A DNA stretch of 64,000 nt from Pseudomonas sp. PICF141 (GCF_002286815.1 NZ_MUNM01000087.1:1-64000); one strand, 5' to 3'. Positions 52,810-61,213 are shown, counted from the stretch's first letter. Program-made: numbers and translations. Notes: generated by a model from the letters alone, not told the origin.

Positions 52810-53442
52810 GTGACTGGCTTGTTTATTACCCTGGAAGGCCCGGAAGGTGCCGGCAAGAGCACCAACCGCGAATACCTGGCCGAGCGCTTGCGCGCTGCCG
52901 GGATCGAGGTGGTGTTGACCCGGGAACCCGGCGGCACGCCCTTGGCTGAGCGGATCCGTGACGTGCTCTTGGCGCCGGTCGATGAGGTCATGAACCCTGA
53001 CACCGAGCTGCTGTTGGTGTTTGCCGCGCGGGCCCAGCATCTGGCCGAGGTGATCCGCCCGGCGCTGGCCCGTGGCGCCGTGGTGCTGTGCGATCGCTTT
53101 ACCGATTCGACGTATGCCTATCAGGGCGGTGGTCGCGGTTTATCGCTGGAGCGCATTGCAACCCTCGAAACATTCGTCCAGGGCGATTTGCGTCCGGACC
53201 TGACGCTGATTTTCGACCTGCCGGTAGATGTGGGCCTGGCCCGCGCCAGCGCCCGCGGTCGGCTGGATCGTTTCGAACTCGAAGGCCGAGCGTTTTTTGA
53301 TGCGGTGCGCACGGCCTTCCTTGAGCGTGCCAAAGCGGATCCTGCGCGTTATGTCCTGGTGGATGCCGCTCAGCCGCTGGCGCAGGTTCAGCAGTCCCTG
53401 GATGCCTTGTTGCCACGTCTGCTGGAGTTGACCCGTGGCTGA
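52810..53442 (+). CDS. tmk: Thymidylate kinase
   Basis: A 210-residue dTMP kinase. The P-loop is LEGPEGAGKST at residues 8-18, the DRx motif is CDRFTDSTYAYQGGGRGL, and the lid REPGGTPLAERIR lies near 38. It starts with GTG after CTAAGGACTGCC, 19 bp after mltG, and overlaps holB by 8 bases. Confidence 0.97.
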   Translation: MTGLFITLEGPEGAGKSTNREYLAERLRAAGIEVVLTREPGGTPLAERIRDVLLAPVDEVMNPDTELLLVFAARAQHLAEVIRPALARGAVVLCDRFTDSTYAYQGGGRGLSLERIATLETFVQGDLRPDLTLIFDLPVDVGLARASARGRLDRFELEGRAFFDAVRTAFLERAKADPARYVLVDAAQPLAQVQQSLDALLPRLLELTRG

Positions 53443-54421
53443 AGCCTATCCGTGGCAGGACAGTCTCTGGCAGCAATTGGCCGGCCGTGCCCAGCATGCT
53501 CACGCCTATTTGCTGCATGGCCCGGCCGGGATCGGCAAGCGTGCGCTGGCCGAACGTCTGATGGCCAGTTTGTTGTGCCAGCGCCCGACCGCCCAAGGCG
53601 CCTGCGGTGAATGTAAATCCTGTCTGCTGCTGAATGCCGGGAGTCATCCCGACAACTACATTCTGGAGCCTGAGGAGGCAGACAAGGCGATCAAGGTTGA
53701 CCAGGTGCGTGATCTGGTCAGCTTCGTGGTTCAGACCGCGCAAATGGGCGGGCGCAAAGTGGTGCTGATCGAGCCAGTCGAATCGATGAACATCAACGCC
53801 GCCAACGCCTTGCTGAAAAGCCTTGAAGAGCCGTCCGGCGATACCGTATTGCTGCTGGTCAGCCATCAGACCAGTCGTCTGCTGCCGACTATCAAGAGCC
53901 GTTGCGTGCAGCAAGCCTGCCCATTGCCAAGCGAAACCATGAGCCTGGGCTGGCTGGCCAGCGCTTTGCCGGACTGTTCGGAACAAGAGCGTATTGAACT
54001 GCTTACCCTCGCCGCCGGTTCGCCATTGGCCGCCGTCAAGTTGCAGGCACAGGGTGTGCGCGAACAACGGGCGCTGGTGGTCGAGGGCGTGAAGAAGTTG
54101 CTCAAGCAACAGCAATCGCCGACGCAACTGGCAGAAGAATGGAAAACCATTCCCATGTTGCTGCTGTTCGATTGGTTCTGCGACTGGTCGAGCCTGATCC
54201 TGCGTTATCAATTGACTCAGGATGAAGCAGGGCTGGGGCTGGCGGACATGCGCAAAGTGATTCAATACCTGGCACAGAAGTCCGCTCAGGACAAAGTCCT
54301 GAATATCCAGGACTGGATCCTCGCCCAGCGCCAGAAGGTGATGAGCAAGGCCAACCTCAATCCGGCCTTGTTGCTGGAGGCGCTACTGGTGCAATGGGTA
54401 TCTTTGCCTACCCCAAAGTGA
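53435..54421 (+). CDS. holB: DNA polymerase III delta' subunit
   Basis: A 328-residue clamp-loader subunit. The P-loop-like HGPAGIGKRALAERL, the zinc module with ACGECKSCLLLNAGSHPDNY, and NAANALLKSLEEPSGDTVLLLVSH with SRC are typical. It loads the sliding clamp with the other tau/gamma-complex subunits. The GTG start lies 8 bases inside tmk, so the two are coupled. Confidence 0.94.
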   Translation: MAEAYPWQDSLWQQLAGRAQHAHAYLLHGPAGIGKRALAERLMASLLCQRPTAQGACGECKSCLLLNAGSHPDNYILEPEEADKAIKVDQVRDLVSFVVQTAQMGGRKVVLIEPVESMNINAANALLKSLEEPSGDTVLLLVSHQTSRLLPTIKSRCVQQACPLPSETMSLGWLASALPDCSEQERIELLTLAAGSPLAAVKLQAQGVREQRALVVEGVKKLLKQQQSPTQLAEEWKTIPMLLLFDWFCDWSSLILRYQLTQDEAGLGLADMRKVIQYLAQKSAQDKVLNIQDWILAQRQKVMSKANLNPALLLEALLVQWVSLPTPK

Positions 54422-54464
54422 CCGTCTGACACTAGACTCTGATCATCAGACAGCGGAGGTCAAC

Positions 54465-54821
54465 ATGAACGAGCCCGTCAGTCCGGGGCCGCGCAATGGC
54501 ATCTTGTCCTTGACCATCAAGGACAGGGCCGTGCTCTACGCAGCCTACATGCCCTTCATCAAGAACGGTGGCCTGTTTATCCCGACCAACAAAAGCTACA
54601 AGTTGGGCGATGAGGTGTTCATGTTGCTGCACCTGATGGATGAACCGGAAAAGATTCCGGTCGCTGGCAAAGTCACCTGGATTACCCCCAAAGGCGCCCA
54701 GGGCAATCGCGCCGCCGGTGTTGGCGTGCAATTCAATGAAGGCGACGACACCGCGCGCAGTCGCATCGAAACCCATCTGGCCGGAGCCCTGAAGTCCGAC
54801 CGTCCCACCCATACGATGTAA
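54465..54821 (+). CDS. pilZ: PilZ-type protein for type IV pilus function
   Basis: A 118-residue PilZ-domain protein, with ILSLTIKDRAVLYAAYMPFIKNGGLFIPT and VAGKVTWITPKGAQGNRAAGVGVQF. It lacks the N-terminal RxxxR needed for cyclic-di-GMP binding. This is the original PilZ, required for type IV pilus biogenesis in P. aeruginosa, rather than a c-di-GMP receptor. AGCGGAGGTCAAC precedes the ATG. Its place between holB and tatD is conserved in Pseudomonas. Confidence 0.95.
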   Translation: MNEPVSPGPRNGILSLTIKDRAVLYAAYMPFIKNGGLFIPTNKSYKLGDEVFMLLHLMDEPEKIPVAGKVTWITPKGAQGNRAAGVGVQFNEGDDTARSRIETHLAGALKSDRPTHTM

Positions 54822-54835
54822 GTTGCAGCCCTTTT

Positions 54836-55627
54836 ATGCTCGTAGATTCCCATTGTCACCTTGATCGCCTCGACCTTGCCGCTCATGACGGTTCCCTGGA
54901 TGCCGCGCTCGATGCGGCCCGTGCCCGCGGAGTAGGGCATTTCCTGTGCATCGGTGTCAGCGCCGATAACGCCGCCGACGTCAAAGCCCTGGCCGAACGT
55001 TACGACGACGTCGACTGTTCGGTGGGCGTGCATCCGCTCGATGTGCAGCCGGGTGCTGCGCCCGCGCTGGACTGGCTGTTGCGCGAGCTCAATCATCCGC
55101 GGGTGGTGGCGATTGGTGAAACCGGTCTGGATTATCACTACGAACCGGAGGCGGCAGCGTTGCAGCAGGCATCGTTCCGTCTGCACCTGCAAGCGGCGGG
55201 GCAGACTGGCAAACCGGTGATTATTCATACCCGTGGCGCCCGCGCCGATACCCTTGAACTGCTGCGCGAAGCGGCACTGCCTCAAGCGGGTGTGCTGCAT
55301 TGCTTCACCGAAGACTGGGAAATGGCCAAGGCGGCGCTGGACATGGGGTATTACATTTCCTTGTCCGGTATTGTCACTTTTCGCAATGCCGATGCCCTGC
55401 GGGATGTTGCCAGCAAGGTGCCGGCTGACCGCTTGCTGGTGGAGACCGACTCACCGTACCTGGCGCCGATCCCTTATCGCGGCAAACCGAACCTGCCGCA
55501 ATACGTGCGTGAGGTAGCGGAATTTCTGGCCATGTTGCGAGGTGAGTCCTACGAACGATTTGCCGAGCAAACCACCGGGAATTTCAAGCGTTTGTTCCCG
55601 TTGGCACATGTCAGGGCATCGGTGTAA
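54836..55627 (+). CDS. TatD-family metal-dependent hydrolase (YcfH type)
   Basis: A 263-residue TIM-barrel hydrolase. Metal ligands are visible in VDSHCHLDRLDL, GETGLDYHYEP, VIIHTRGA, LHCFTEDWEMAK and ETDSPYLAP. The family includes DNA exonucleases and D-aminoacyl-tRNA deacylase-like enzymes; exact activity here is not known. It is the last gene of the rpmF-to-tatD run. Confidence 0.94.
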   Translation: MLVDSHCHLDRLDLAAHDGSLDAALDAARARGVGHFLCIGVSADNAADVKALAERYDDVDCSVGVHPLDVQPGAAPALDWLLRELNHPRVVAIGETGLDYHYEPEAAALQQASFRLHLQAAGQTGKPVIIHTRGARADTLELLREAALPQAGVLHCFTEDWEMAKAALDMGYYISLSGIVTFRNADALRDVASKVPADRLLVETDSPYLAPIPYRGKPNLPQYVREVAEFLAMLRGESYERFAEQTTGNFKRLFPLAHVRASV

Positions 55628-55687
55628 CGTTAGAAAAGATCGCGGCCTCAGACCGCTCCGACGGGTTCTTGCCACTGAATTTCAGGC

Positions 55688-55833
55688 AAAAAAAACCCGG
55701 GTTCTGGGGGGGGAATCCGGGTTAAGACCATTAGGAGTAAAACAAAGGCACGCAATCCGTTGGCACCTTCATCGACGCGACACTTGGGGGAGATGCCTCG
55801 CCGACAGTTGAAGTATTGATCAGTATTGCGCCG
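55688..55833 (-). ncRNA. rgsA: Probable RgsA small RNA
   Basis: On the minus strand a strong terminator ends here: the AACCCGGATT / AGAACCCGGGTT stem and eight T residues at 55695-55688. There is no minus-strand gene before it. About 145 nt upstream is a RpoS-type -10 box, CTAAACT (55845-55839). The gap between the tatD-type hydrolase and the TetR gene is where the Gac/RpoS-dependent sRNA RgsA (PA2958.1) lies in Pseudomonas, as I recall. The identity is inferred from place, strand, size and promoter type, not from alignment. The start site is estimated. Confidence 0.7.
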
Positions 55834-55838
55834 AGTCC

Positions 55839-55845
55839 AGTTTAG
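55839..55845 (-). promoter_or_regulatory. RpoS-type -10 element of the small RNA
   Basis: CTAAACT on the minus strand fits the RpoS extended -10 consensus CTAYACT at all but one position. It lies about 6-7 nt before the estimated 5' end of the small RNA. No good -35 box is seen, as is common for RpoS promoters. Confidence 0.55.
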
Positions 55846-56020
55846 CTGGTCGGGTTTTTAAACAAATTTGGAATACGCGCGCTTCGGTTGAGTTCTCATT
55901 AACCCTCAAGGTGGTGCGAATTCATCAAGAAACACATATATGGTTGGATGATCCGTGCATTTTTGCGCAAGTTAGGCATAATACGCGGCTTCGAATTTTG
56001 ACCCCTACAGACCTTTTCTT

Positions 56021-56659
56021 ATGCATAAAGAACCTCGTAAGGTCCGTGAGTTTCGTCGCCGCGAGCAAGAAATTCTCGATACCGCGCTCAAGCTGTTCCT
56101 CGAACAAGGTGAAGACAGTGTCACCGTCGAGATGATTGCTGATGCCGTCGGTATCGGCAAAGGCACGATCTACAAGCACTTCAAATCCAAGGCGGAGATC
56201 TATCTGCGCCTGATGCTCGATTACGAGCGCGATTTGAACGAGTTGTTGCATTCGGCCGATGTCGACAAGGACAAGGAAGCCCTGTCCCGGGCCTACTTCG
56301 AATTTCGCATGCGCGACCCGCAACGCTATCGGTTGTTCGATCGCCTGGAAGAAAAGGTGGTCAAGGGCAACCAGGTGCCGGAGATGGTCGAAGAGCTGCA
56401 CAAGATCCGCGCCTCGAACTTCGAACGCCTGACCCTGCTGATCAAGGGCCGGATCAGCGAAGGCAAGCTCGAAGACGTGCCGCCTTACTTCCATTACTGT
56501 GCGGCCTGGGCGCTGGTGCATGGCGCGGTGGCGCTGTATCACTCGCCGTTCTGGAGCAATGTGCTGGAAGATCAGGAAGGTTTCTTCCAGTTCCTGATGG
56601 ACATTGGCGTGCGCATGGGCAACAAGCGCAAGCGCGATAGCGACACTCCGAGCAACTGA
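56021..56659 (+). CDS. TetR-family regulator
   Basis: A 212-residue regulator with the TetR HTH at residues about 12-58 (EILDTALKLFLEQGEDSVTV, GIGKGTIYKHFKSKAEIYLR) and a helical ligand-binding domain with HKIRASNFERLTLLIKGRISEG. It corresponds to the TetR gene two loci from the tatD gene in P. aeruginosa (PA2957 by memory). The ligand and targets are unknown. GGCATAATACGC 40 bp upstream contains a plausible -10. Confidence 0.9.
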   Translation: MHKEPRKVREFRRREQEILDTALKLFLEQGEDSVTVEMIADAVGIGKGTIYKHFKSKAEIYLRLMLDYERDLNELLHSADVDKDKEALSRAYFEFRMRDPQRYRLFDRLEEKVVKGNQVPEMVEELHKIRASNFERLTLLIKGRISEGKLEDVPPYFHYCAAWALVHGAVALYHSPFWSNVLEDQEGFFQFLMDIGVRMGNKRKRDSDTPSN

Positions 56660-56740
56660 ACCCGTCAGTTGCCTTCTTGCGCCATGATTTTAGCTACATG
56701 GCGCAGTACCGCAGGAATATACTCAGGCTTAGGGCTTGCT

Positions 56741-56766
56741 AAAACTTGATTTGTGAGTCAAGTTTT
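56741..56766 (+). promoter_or_regulatory. Perfect 9-bp inverted repeat upstream of the radical SAM gene
   Basis: AAAACTTGA and TCAAGTTTT flank TTTGTGAG, 34 bp before the moaA-like start. It could be a weak terminator of the TetR gene, an operator for that regulator, or an RNA hairpin in the leader. AT-rich arms and no GC-rich stem argue against a strong terminator. Confidence 0.5.
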
Positions 56767-56799
56767 GCGCGTTCGAATCTTCTTGCGCCGGAGTGATCC

Positions 56800-57768
56800 A
56801 TGATCGTTGACCGTCAAGGCAGGCGTTTTCGCAATTTGCGGATCAGTCTGACCTCAGCCTGTAATTACGCTTGTACCTACTGCGTGCCCAATGGCAAGCG
56901 ACTGGTGGCTGCGCAGGATGAATTGTCGGCCGAGGCCATGGCGCGCGGCGTGGCCTATCTGATCGAGGCGGCGGGCATCGAGCGTTTGCGCATTACCGGT
57001 GGCGAGCCATTGGTCAGTCCCAAGCTCGAAGCTTTCATGACTGCCGTCGGCCAAATGGGCCTGGCGGATATCAGCCTGACCACCAACGGTCAACTGCTGG
57101 CGAAGAAGCTGCCACTGCTGGTGGATGCCGGCCTTCGGCGCATCAACGTTTCCCTCGATACCCTGGATGCCAGCGCTTTTCGCAGCATTGCGCGCGGCGG
57201 TGATCTGGCGACCGTTCTCGACGGCATGGACCAGGCCGCAGCAGCCGGCATGAAGATCAAGGTCAACATGGTGCCGCTGCGCGGGCAGAACCTTGATCAG
57301 GTGATGCCGCTGCTCGATTACTGCCTGGAGCGCGGCTACGAGTTGCGCTTCATCGAGTTGATGCGCATGGGCCACTTGGCCAGCGACTCCAATGCCTTCC
57401 TGCAACAGTTCGTCAGCCTTCAGCAGTTGCTGAGCCTGATCGGCGAACGCTACGAGTACCTTCAGGCCGATGCGCCGGTCGATGCCACGGCGATGCGTTA
57501 CCAGATTCCGGGGGGGGGCCACTTCGGCGTGATAGCCAACGAAAGCGTTCCGTTTTGCCGCACCTGCTCGCGCCTACGCCTGTCGTCCACAGGGTGGCTG
57601 CATGGTTGCCTGTCGTCGAGCAATCGTCACTATGTCGGTGATTTACTGGACAAACCTCGTCATCAGGCGCTGCCGGCGTTGCAGCGGCTCTTGGTGAAAG
57701 CCTTGGGCGACAAGCAGGAAGTGGCGTTCTCCGGCGGCGCGACCATCATGAAAATCATCGGCGGCTGA
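56800..57768 (+). CDS. moaA: MoaA-like radical SAM enzyme (GTP 3',8-cyclase)
   Basis: A 322-residue enzyme. The SAM-binding cluster is C21-x3-C25-x2-C28 (CNYACTYC). The C-terminal cluster is C253-x2-C256-x13-C270 (CRTCSRLRLSSTGWLHGC). The protein ends in the Gly-Gly of MoaA. RITGGEPLVSPK and TTNGQLL are typical. It would convert GTP to 3',8-cyclo-GTP in molybdopterin synthesis. No moaC, moaD or moaE gene is adjacent, and this copy is beside a TetR gene, so it may be a second paralogue. A run of nine G residues (57510-57518) lies in frame. Confidence 0.88.
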   Translation: MIVDRQGRRFRNLRISLTSACNYACTYCVPNGKRLVAAQDELSAEAMARGVAYLIEAAGIERLRITGGEPLVSPKLEAFMTAVGQMGLADISLTTNGQLLAKKLPLLVDAGLRRINVSLDTLDASAFRSIARGGDLATVLDGMDQAAAAGMKIKVNMVPLRGQNLDQVMPLLDYCLERGYELRFIELMRMGHLASDSNAFLQQFVSLQQLLSLIGERYEYLQADAPVDATAMRYQIPGGGHFGVIANESVPFCRTCSRLRLSSTGWLHGCLSSSNRHYVGDLLDKPRHQALPALQRLLVKALGDKQEVAFSGGATIMKIIGG

Positions 57769-57795
57769 TCAGCCCCCCTGTGGCGAGAGAGCTGT

Positions 57796-57928
57796 TGTGG
57801 CGAGGGGGCTTGCCCCCGTTGGGTCGCGAAGCGGCCCTAAAACCATTCTCCCCATTGTGTCAGAAGCACCGCATGTATCGGTTTTACGGCTGCTACGCAG
57901 CCGAACGGGGGCAAGCCCCCTCGCCACA
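57796..57928. repeat. REP-type inverted repeat pair
   Basis: TGTGGCGAGGGGGCTTGCCC with CCGTT at 57796-57820 is exactly reverse-complemented at 57904-57928. The 83 bp between contain no gene. This is another abundant Pseudomonas REP family (GGGGGCTTGCCCCC). Confidence 0.92.
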
Positions 57929-58025
57929 GTTCACGCTTGAAATGATATGAGTTCCAGGGACTGGCGCGGAAGCTGCATCCCATGGCCATTCGCCGGTTTT
58001 CCGTCACCGGCCTTTGGAGGGTAGG

Positions 58026-58631
58026 ATGCGTAGCCTGGTTTTGCTGCTGGCCGTTTTGGCGCTTGGTGGCTGCATGAATGTCAGCGATATGGCCGAAGGG
58101 ACTCGCTACCACATGAGCGACGCGGGCCTGCTGGACCACAGCGACAGCCGTCGCGTGAATAACATCCGCATTCAGCCGGATTCGTTCATCTACATCGCTC
58201 AAGGTGCCTTCGCGCCACCGGGCAGCGCCTACCCGCGTCCTAACGTGGTGGCCGAAGAAGCCTTCAACGGCTTTATCGAATATTTCCCGATGGTTCGCCG
58301 CGCCCGCGCCCCGGAAGGGCTCGATGCTGCCATGGGCGAAGCCCGTGCCGCCGGTGCCCATTACCTGCTTTACACGCGTTTCGCCAAGGCCGACGACCGC
58401 ATCGGCAACTCGGACGAATGGCTCGACCAGGAACACGTGGATCGCCTCGGAATCGACAACGGCGTGATTCAAATCATGTTGATCGAGACCAGCACCCAGT
58501 ATTTGATTGATACTGCACGTATCAAGAGTCGTGGCGGTTTACTGACGTTCCACGACAACAAGCCCGAAGACTTGCTGGGCCCGCCGCTGGAGCAATATGC
58601 TCGTAGCCTGCTGGGGCTCAGCGACCAGTAA
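58026..58631 (+). CDS. DUF4823 lipoprotein
   Basis: A 201-residue protein with a lipoprotein signal, MRSLVLLLAVLALGGC, lipobox LGGC at residues 13-16. The mature part contains SFIYIAQGAFAPPGSAYPRP and ARAAGAHYLLYTRFAKADDR, which I associate with DUF4823. It is probably anchored in the outer membrane; function unknown. GGAGGGTAGG precedes ATG 58026. It lies 16 bp before the DUF1285 gene, the same pair found in other Pseudomonas. Confidence 0.85.
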   Translation: MRSLVLLLAVLALGGCMNVSDMAEGTRYHMSDAGLLDHSDSRRVNNIRIQPDSFIYIAQGAFAPPGSAYPRPNVVAEEAFNGFIEYFPMVRRARAPEGLDAAMGEARAAGAHYLLYTRFAKADDRIGNSDEWLDQEHVDRLGIDNGVIQIMLIETSTQYLIDTARIKSRGGLLTFHDNKPEDLLGPPLEQYARSLLGLSDQ

Positions 58632-58647
58632 TTGACAGGAGAACGCC

Positions 58648-59208
58648 ATGAGTGGCCCGCAAAAAGCCAACGATCTGTTGGGGCAAATCCCCAAAACCAA
58701 AGGCTTGCCGCCGGTCCACTTGTGGAACCCCGACTTCTGCGGTGACATCGACATGCGCATCGCCCGCGACGGCACCTGGTATTACCTGGGCACGCCGATC
58801 GGGCGCAAACCGATGGTCAAGCTGTTCTCCACCATCATTCGCCGCGATGGCGATGATTATTTTCTGATTACCCCGGTCGAAAAGGTTGGCATCAAGGTCG
58901 ACGACGCGCCGTTCGTGGCGATTGCCGTGGAGGTCGAAGGCGAAGGGGAGGCCCAGGTCTTGCGCTTTACCACCAACGTCGATGAAACGGCCGATGCAGG
59001 CGCCGAGCACCCTATACGCGTGGTGATCGATCCGGTGACTCAGGAACCCGCGCCGTACGTGCATGTGCGCACCAACCTTGAAGCGTTGATTCATCGCAAT
59101 GTGTTCTACCAATTGGTGGAGCTGGCGGTGAGTCGTGAAATCGACGGGCAGCGCTGGTTGGGCGTGTGGAGCGACGGCGAATTCTTCCCGATCGGGCTTG
59201 AGCCCTAG
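58648..59208 (+). CDS. DUF1285 protein
   Basis: A 186-residue cytoplasmic protein with GLPPVHLWNPDFCGDIDMRI, GTWYYLGTPIGRKPMVKLFST and DGDDYFLITPVEKVGI, which mark DUF1285. The fold is known from structural genomics but the role is not. GACAGGAGAACGCC precedes the ATG. It follows the DUF4823 gene and ends before a bidirectional terminator. Confidence 0.9.
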   Translation: MSGPQKANDLLGQIPKTKGLPPVHLWNPDFCGDIDMRIARDGTWYYLGTPIGRKPMVKLFSTIIRRDGDDYFLITPVEKVGIKVDDAPFVAIAVEVEGEGEAQVLRFTTNVDETADAGAEHPIRVVIDPVTQEPAPYVHVRTNLEALIHRNVFYQLVELAVSREIDGQRWLGVWSDGEFFPIGLEP

Positions 59209-59225
59209 TCGATTGAGCTTCAGAA

Positions 59226-59262
59226 ACGAAACGGCCCGTTATTGCAACGGGCCGTTTTTTTT
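59226..59262. terminator. Bidirectional Rho-independent terminator
   Basis: AACGGCCCGTT pairs with AACGGGCCGTT around ATTGC, followed by T residues. It lies between the converging DUF1285 and lipase genes. Confidence 0.9.
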
Positions 59263-59267
59263 GGGGC

Positions 59268-60152
59268 TTACAAACCTTTGCTTCTGAGTCGCTCAGCATG
59301 TTCCAGGTAGAGCCTGACCGGGCTCACGTTCCAGCTGGTGATCCCAGCCATCTGATTGACGGCATCAAAGTGGTCCATCGGGTAATCCGAGCGAATCACT
59401 TTGCCCAGATGCGAGCTGTAGCGGCCGACCAACCCATCGTTTTCGCGCTTTTCTTTATAAAACAACTTCGACAGCACGACAGTATTCAAATGACTCGGGT
59501 CGAGTGGTTGCAGGCTTTGAAAGTTCTGCACGATCCCGCTCCAGGAGTAGTAATACACGCCGTTTTCAACTTCCTTGCCTTCACCACCCCAAACCTTCGG
59601 CATCCCTTGCGGGTATTTGCGATTGAAGGCAGCCAACCCCGCGCTGGTCAACGATTCGAATGCCGCTTCAGCGTCAATCGGGTTTTCCGGGTGGCCACTG
59701 ATCAGCGAAATGAAGGTGCCAACCGCGCCCAGCAGGGCCAGTACGAACGCTTCGGGCAATTCGCCGGGCGTCAGTGCCTTATGCAATTGGTCGGCAATCT
59801 CGGAGCCATGATTGGGGCAACTGACCGATGTGACCGACGCGACCTTTTCCGGGTGCAGCGCAGCTACGTAGCGTGCAGCCAGGGGGCCTTGGCTATGGCC
59901 GATCAGATTGACCTTGGCAGCGCCCGTTTCCAGCAAAATGCGGTTGACGTGCTCGAGCAGTTTTTCACCACGCTCCTCATTGCCGTTGACGGCTGGAATA
60001 TTGACCGCAAACACCTGAGCGCCGGCGCGTTCCAGCGCTTCCTCAATTTCGAAAAAATAGGGGTAACCGGCGATTCTGTCGAAGCCGAAAAGGCCGTGGA
60101 CCAACACAATGGGGTATTTGGTAGACGCATCCATGTCCATGTCCATGTTCAT
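59268..60152 (-). CDS. Family I.1-type triacylglycerol lipase, no signal peptide
   Basis: A 294-residue alpha/beta hydrolase. The oxyanion segment is VLVHGLFGFDRI at residues 16-27, the nucleophile Ser87 in GHSQG, and the catalytic His in DYPMDHFDAVNQ. NHGSEIADQLHKAL and KRENDGLVGRYSSHLGKVIRSDYP place it with the P. fragi/P. aeruginosa lipases. No signal peptide is present; the N-terminus is MNMDMDMDA. It also lacks an adjacent lipase foldase gene. It may act inside the cell or be released another way. Confidence 0.9.
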   Translation of the reverse strand: MNMDMDMDASTKYPIVLVHGLFGFDRIAGYPYFFEIEEALERAGAQVFAVNIPAVNGNEERGEKLLEHVNRILLETGAAKVNLIGHSQGPLAARYVAALHPEKVASVTSVSCPNHGSEIADQLHKALTPGELPEAFVLALLGAVGTFISLISGHPENPIDAEAAFESLTSAGLAAFNRKYPQGMPKVWGGEGKEVENGVYYYSWSGIVQNFQSLQPLDPSHLNTVVLSKLFYKEKRENDGLVGRYSSHLGKVIRSDYPMDHFDAVNQMAGITSWNVSPVRLYLEHAERLRSKGL

Positions 60153-60313
60153 ACCTGTCGATAGCGGATTTTGAAGGGGAACAGACCGCAGACTGGCCGA
60201 TCTGTAGCGGCTAACCGTAGTTTACAAAGTGGAGGGGATCAAAGCGCTTCGAGCAGGATTCGGACGAACAGCCATGTCGGTATGGCGATGCCTTTGAAAA
60301 ATCCAATTGACAC

Positions 60314-60332
60314 CTAATCATATGATGATTAG
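60314..60332. promoter_or_regulatory. Perfect palindrome upstream of the GntR gene
   Basis: CTAATCATATGATGATTAG is a perfect 8-bp inverted repeat around ATG, 64 bp before the regulator start. It is a strong candidate operator for autoregulation. A longer palindrome with a related AATCAT...ATGA core precedes araF at 63219-63245. Confidence 0.65.
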
Positions 60333-60396
60333 CGTGGGCATCCATTGCGAACGGCTTTGTGTCGTTTATTTTTTATCACCGGTCGACGAGGTACCC

Positions 60397-61113
60397 ATGT
60401 CCAGCAGTTTTCATGCGTCGACGGTCGACTGGCTGGGGTGCTGGATTGCTGCCGGCCAGGTCAAACCCGGCCAAACCATCAAGGTCGAGGCCGACTTGGG
60501 CGAGCAGCTCGGTGTCAGTCGTACGGTCATTCGCGAAGCCATCAAGACGTTGGTGGCCAAAGGCATGCTCGAAGTCGGGCCGAAGGTCGGCACACGCGTA
60601 TTGCCGGTGCGGCGCTGGAATCTCTTCGATCCGCAAGTCGTCGGCTGGCTGTCACGCAGCGGCTTGCCGGAAAACTTTGTCGACGACTTGCTCGACCTGC
60701 GCCGCACCATCGAACCGATGGCGGTGCGCTGGGCCTGCGAGCGTGCCACCGTCGAGCAAGTCCAGGCGGTGCTTCAGGCGTATAACGCGCTGGAGCGGGC
60801 AGTGGACAGCGGCGTCGATTACAACCGCGCCGATCAGTTCTTCCACGAGTGCATTCTCGCCGCCAGCCACAATCAATTCATCGAACAAATGGTCCCGGCC
60901 CTCGGCGCGTTGCTGGCCGTGTCTTTCGAGGTGTCGGCCGCCGACCCGGACGAGCTGCGCCGAACCTTGCCAATCCACAAAGACATGGCCGACGCCATCG
61001 CCGCCCGGGATGCCGCGCGGGGAGTATGGGCCTGCATGACCCTGATCGATAACGCTGACCTGGCGATCAAACGCTTCTACCCCCAAGTCATGGCCGACAA
61101 GAAGGCTGGCTAA
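60397..61113 (+). CDS. GntR/FadR-family regulator
   Basis: A 238-residue regulator. The GntR winged HTH lies at residues about 10-75 (VEADLGEQLGVSRTVIREAIKTLVAKGMLEV) and an FCD ligand-binding domain follows (DDLLDLRRTIEPMAVRWACE, FHECILAASHNQFIEQM with metal-binding His). It heads a sugar-oxidation and arabinose-uptake cluster in the same direction, so it probably responds to a sugar or sugar acid. ATG 60397 has GAGG 5 nt upstream; an in-frame ATG at 60307 lies over the palindrome. Confidence 0.9.
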   Translation: MSSSFHASTVDWLGCWIAAGQVKPGQTIKVEADLGEQLGVSRTVIREAIKTLVAKGMLEVGPKVGTRVLPVRRWNLFDPQVVGWLSRSGLPENFVDDLLDLRRTIEPMAVRWACERATVEQVQAVLQAYNALERAVDSGVDYNRADQFFHECILAASHNQFIEQMVPALGALLAVSFEVSAADPDELRRTLPIHKDMADAIAARDAARGVWACMTLIDNADLAIKRFYPQVMADKKAG

Positions 61114-61127
61114 CGATAAAGAACCCT

Positions 61128-61171
61128 TGTGGGAGCGGGCTTTGTGGCAAGGGGGCAAGCCCCCTCGCCAC
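61128..61171. repeat. REP-type palindrome
   Basis: TTGTGGGAGCGGGC followed by GGGGGCAAGCCCCC and TCGCCACA combines parts of the two REP families seen at 25.6 and 57.8 kb. It lies between the GntR and lactonase genes. Confidence 0.8.
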
Positions 61172-61213
61172 ACAGGCTCGCACACATAAAACAAGAACAA
61201 TGCAGGAGGTTTC

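Noticed and set aside
55704..55713. G run as a phase-variation switch
   Set aside because: It lies in the terminator loop of the small RNA rather than in a promoter spacer or reading frame, so switching of a protein is not supported.
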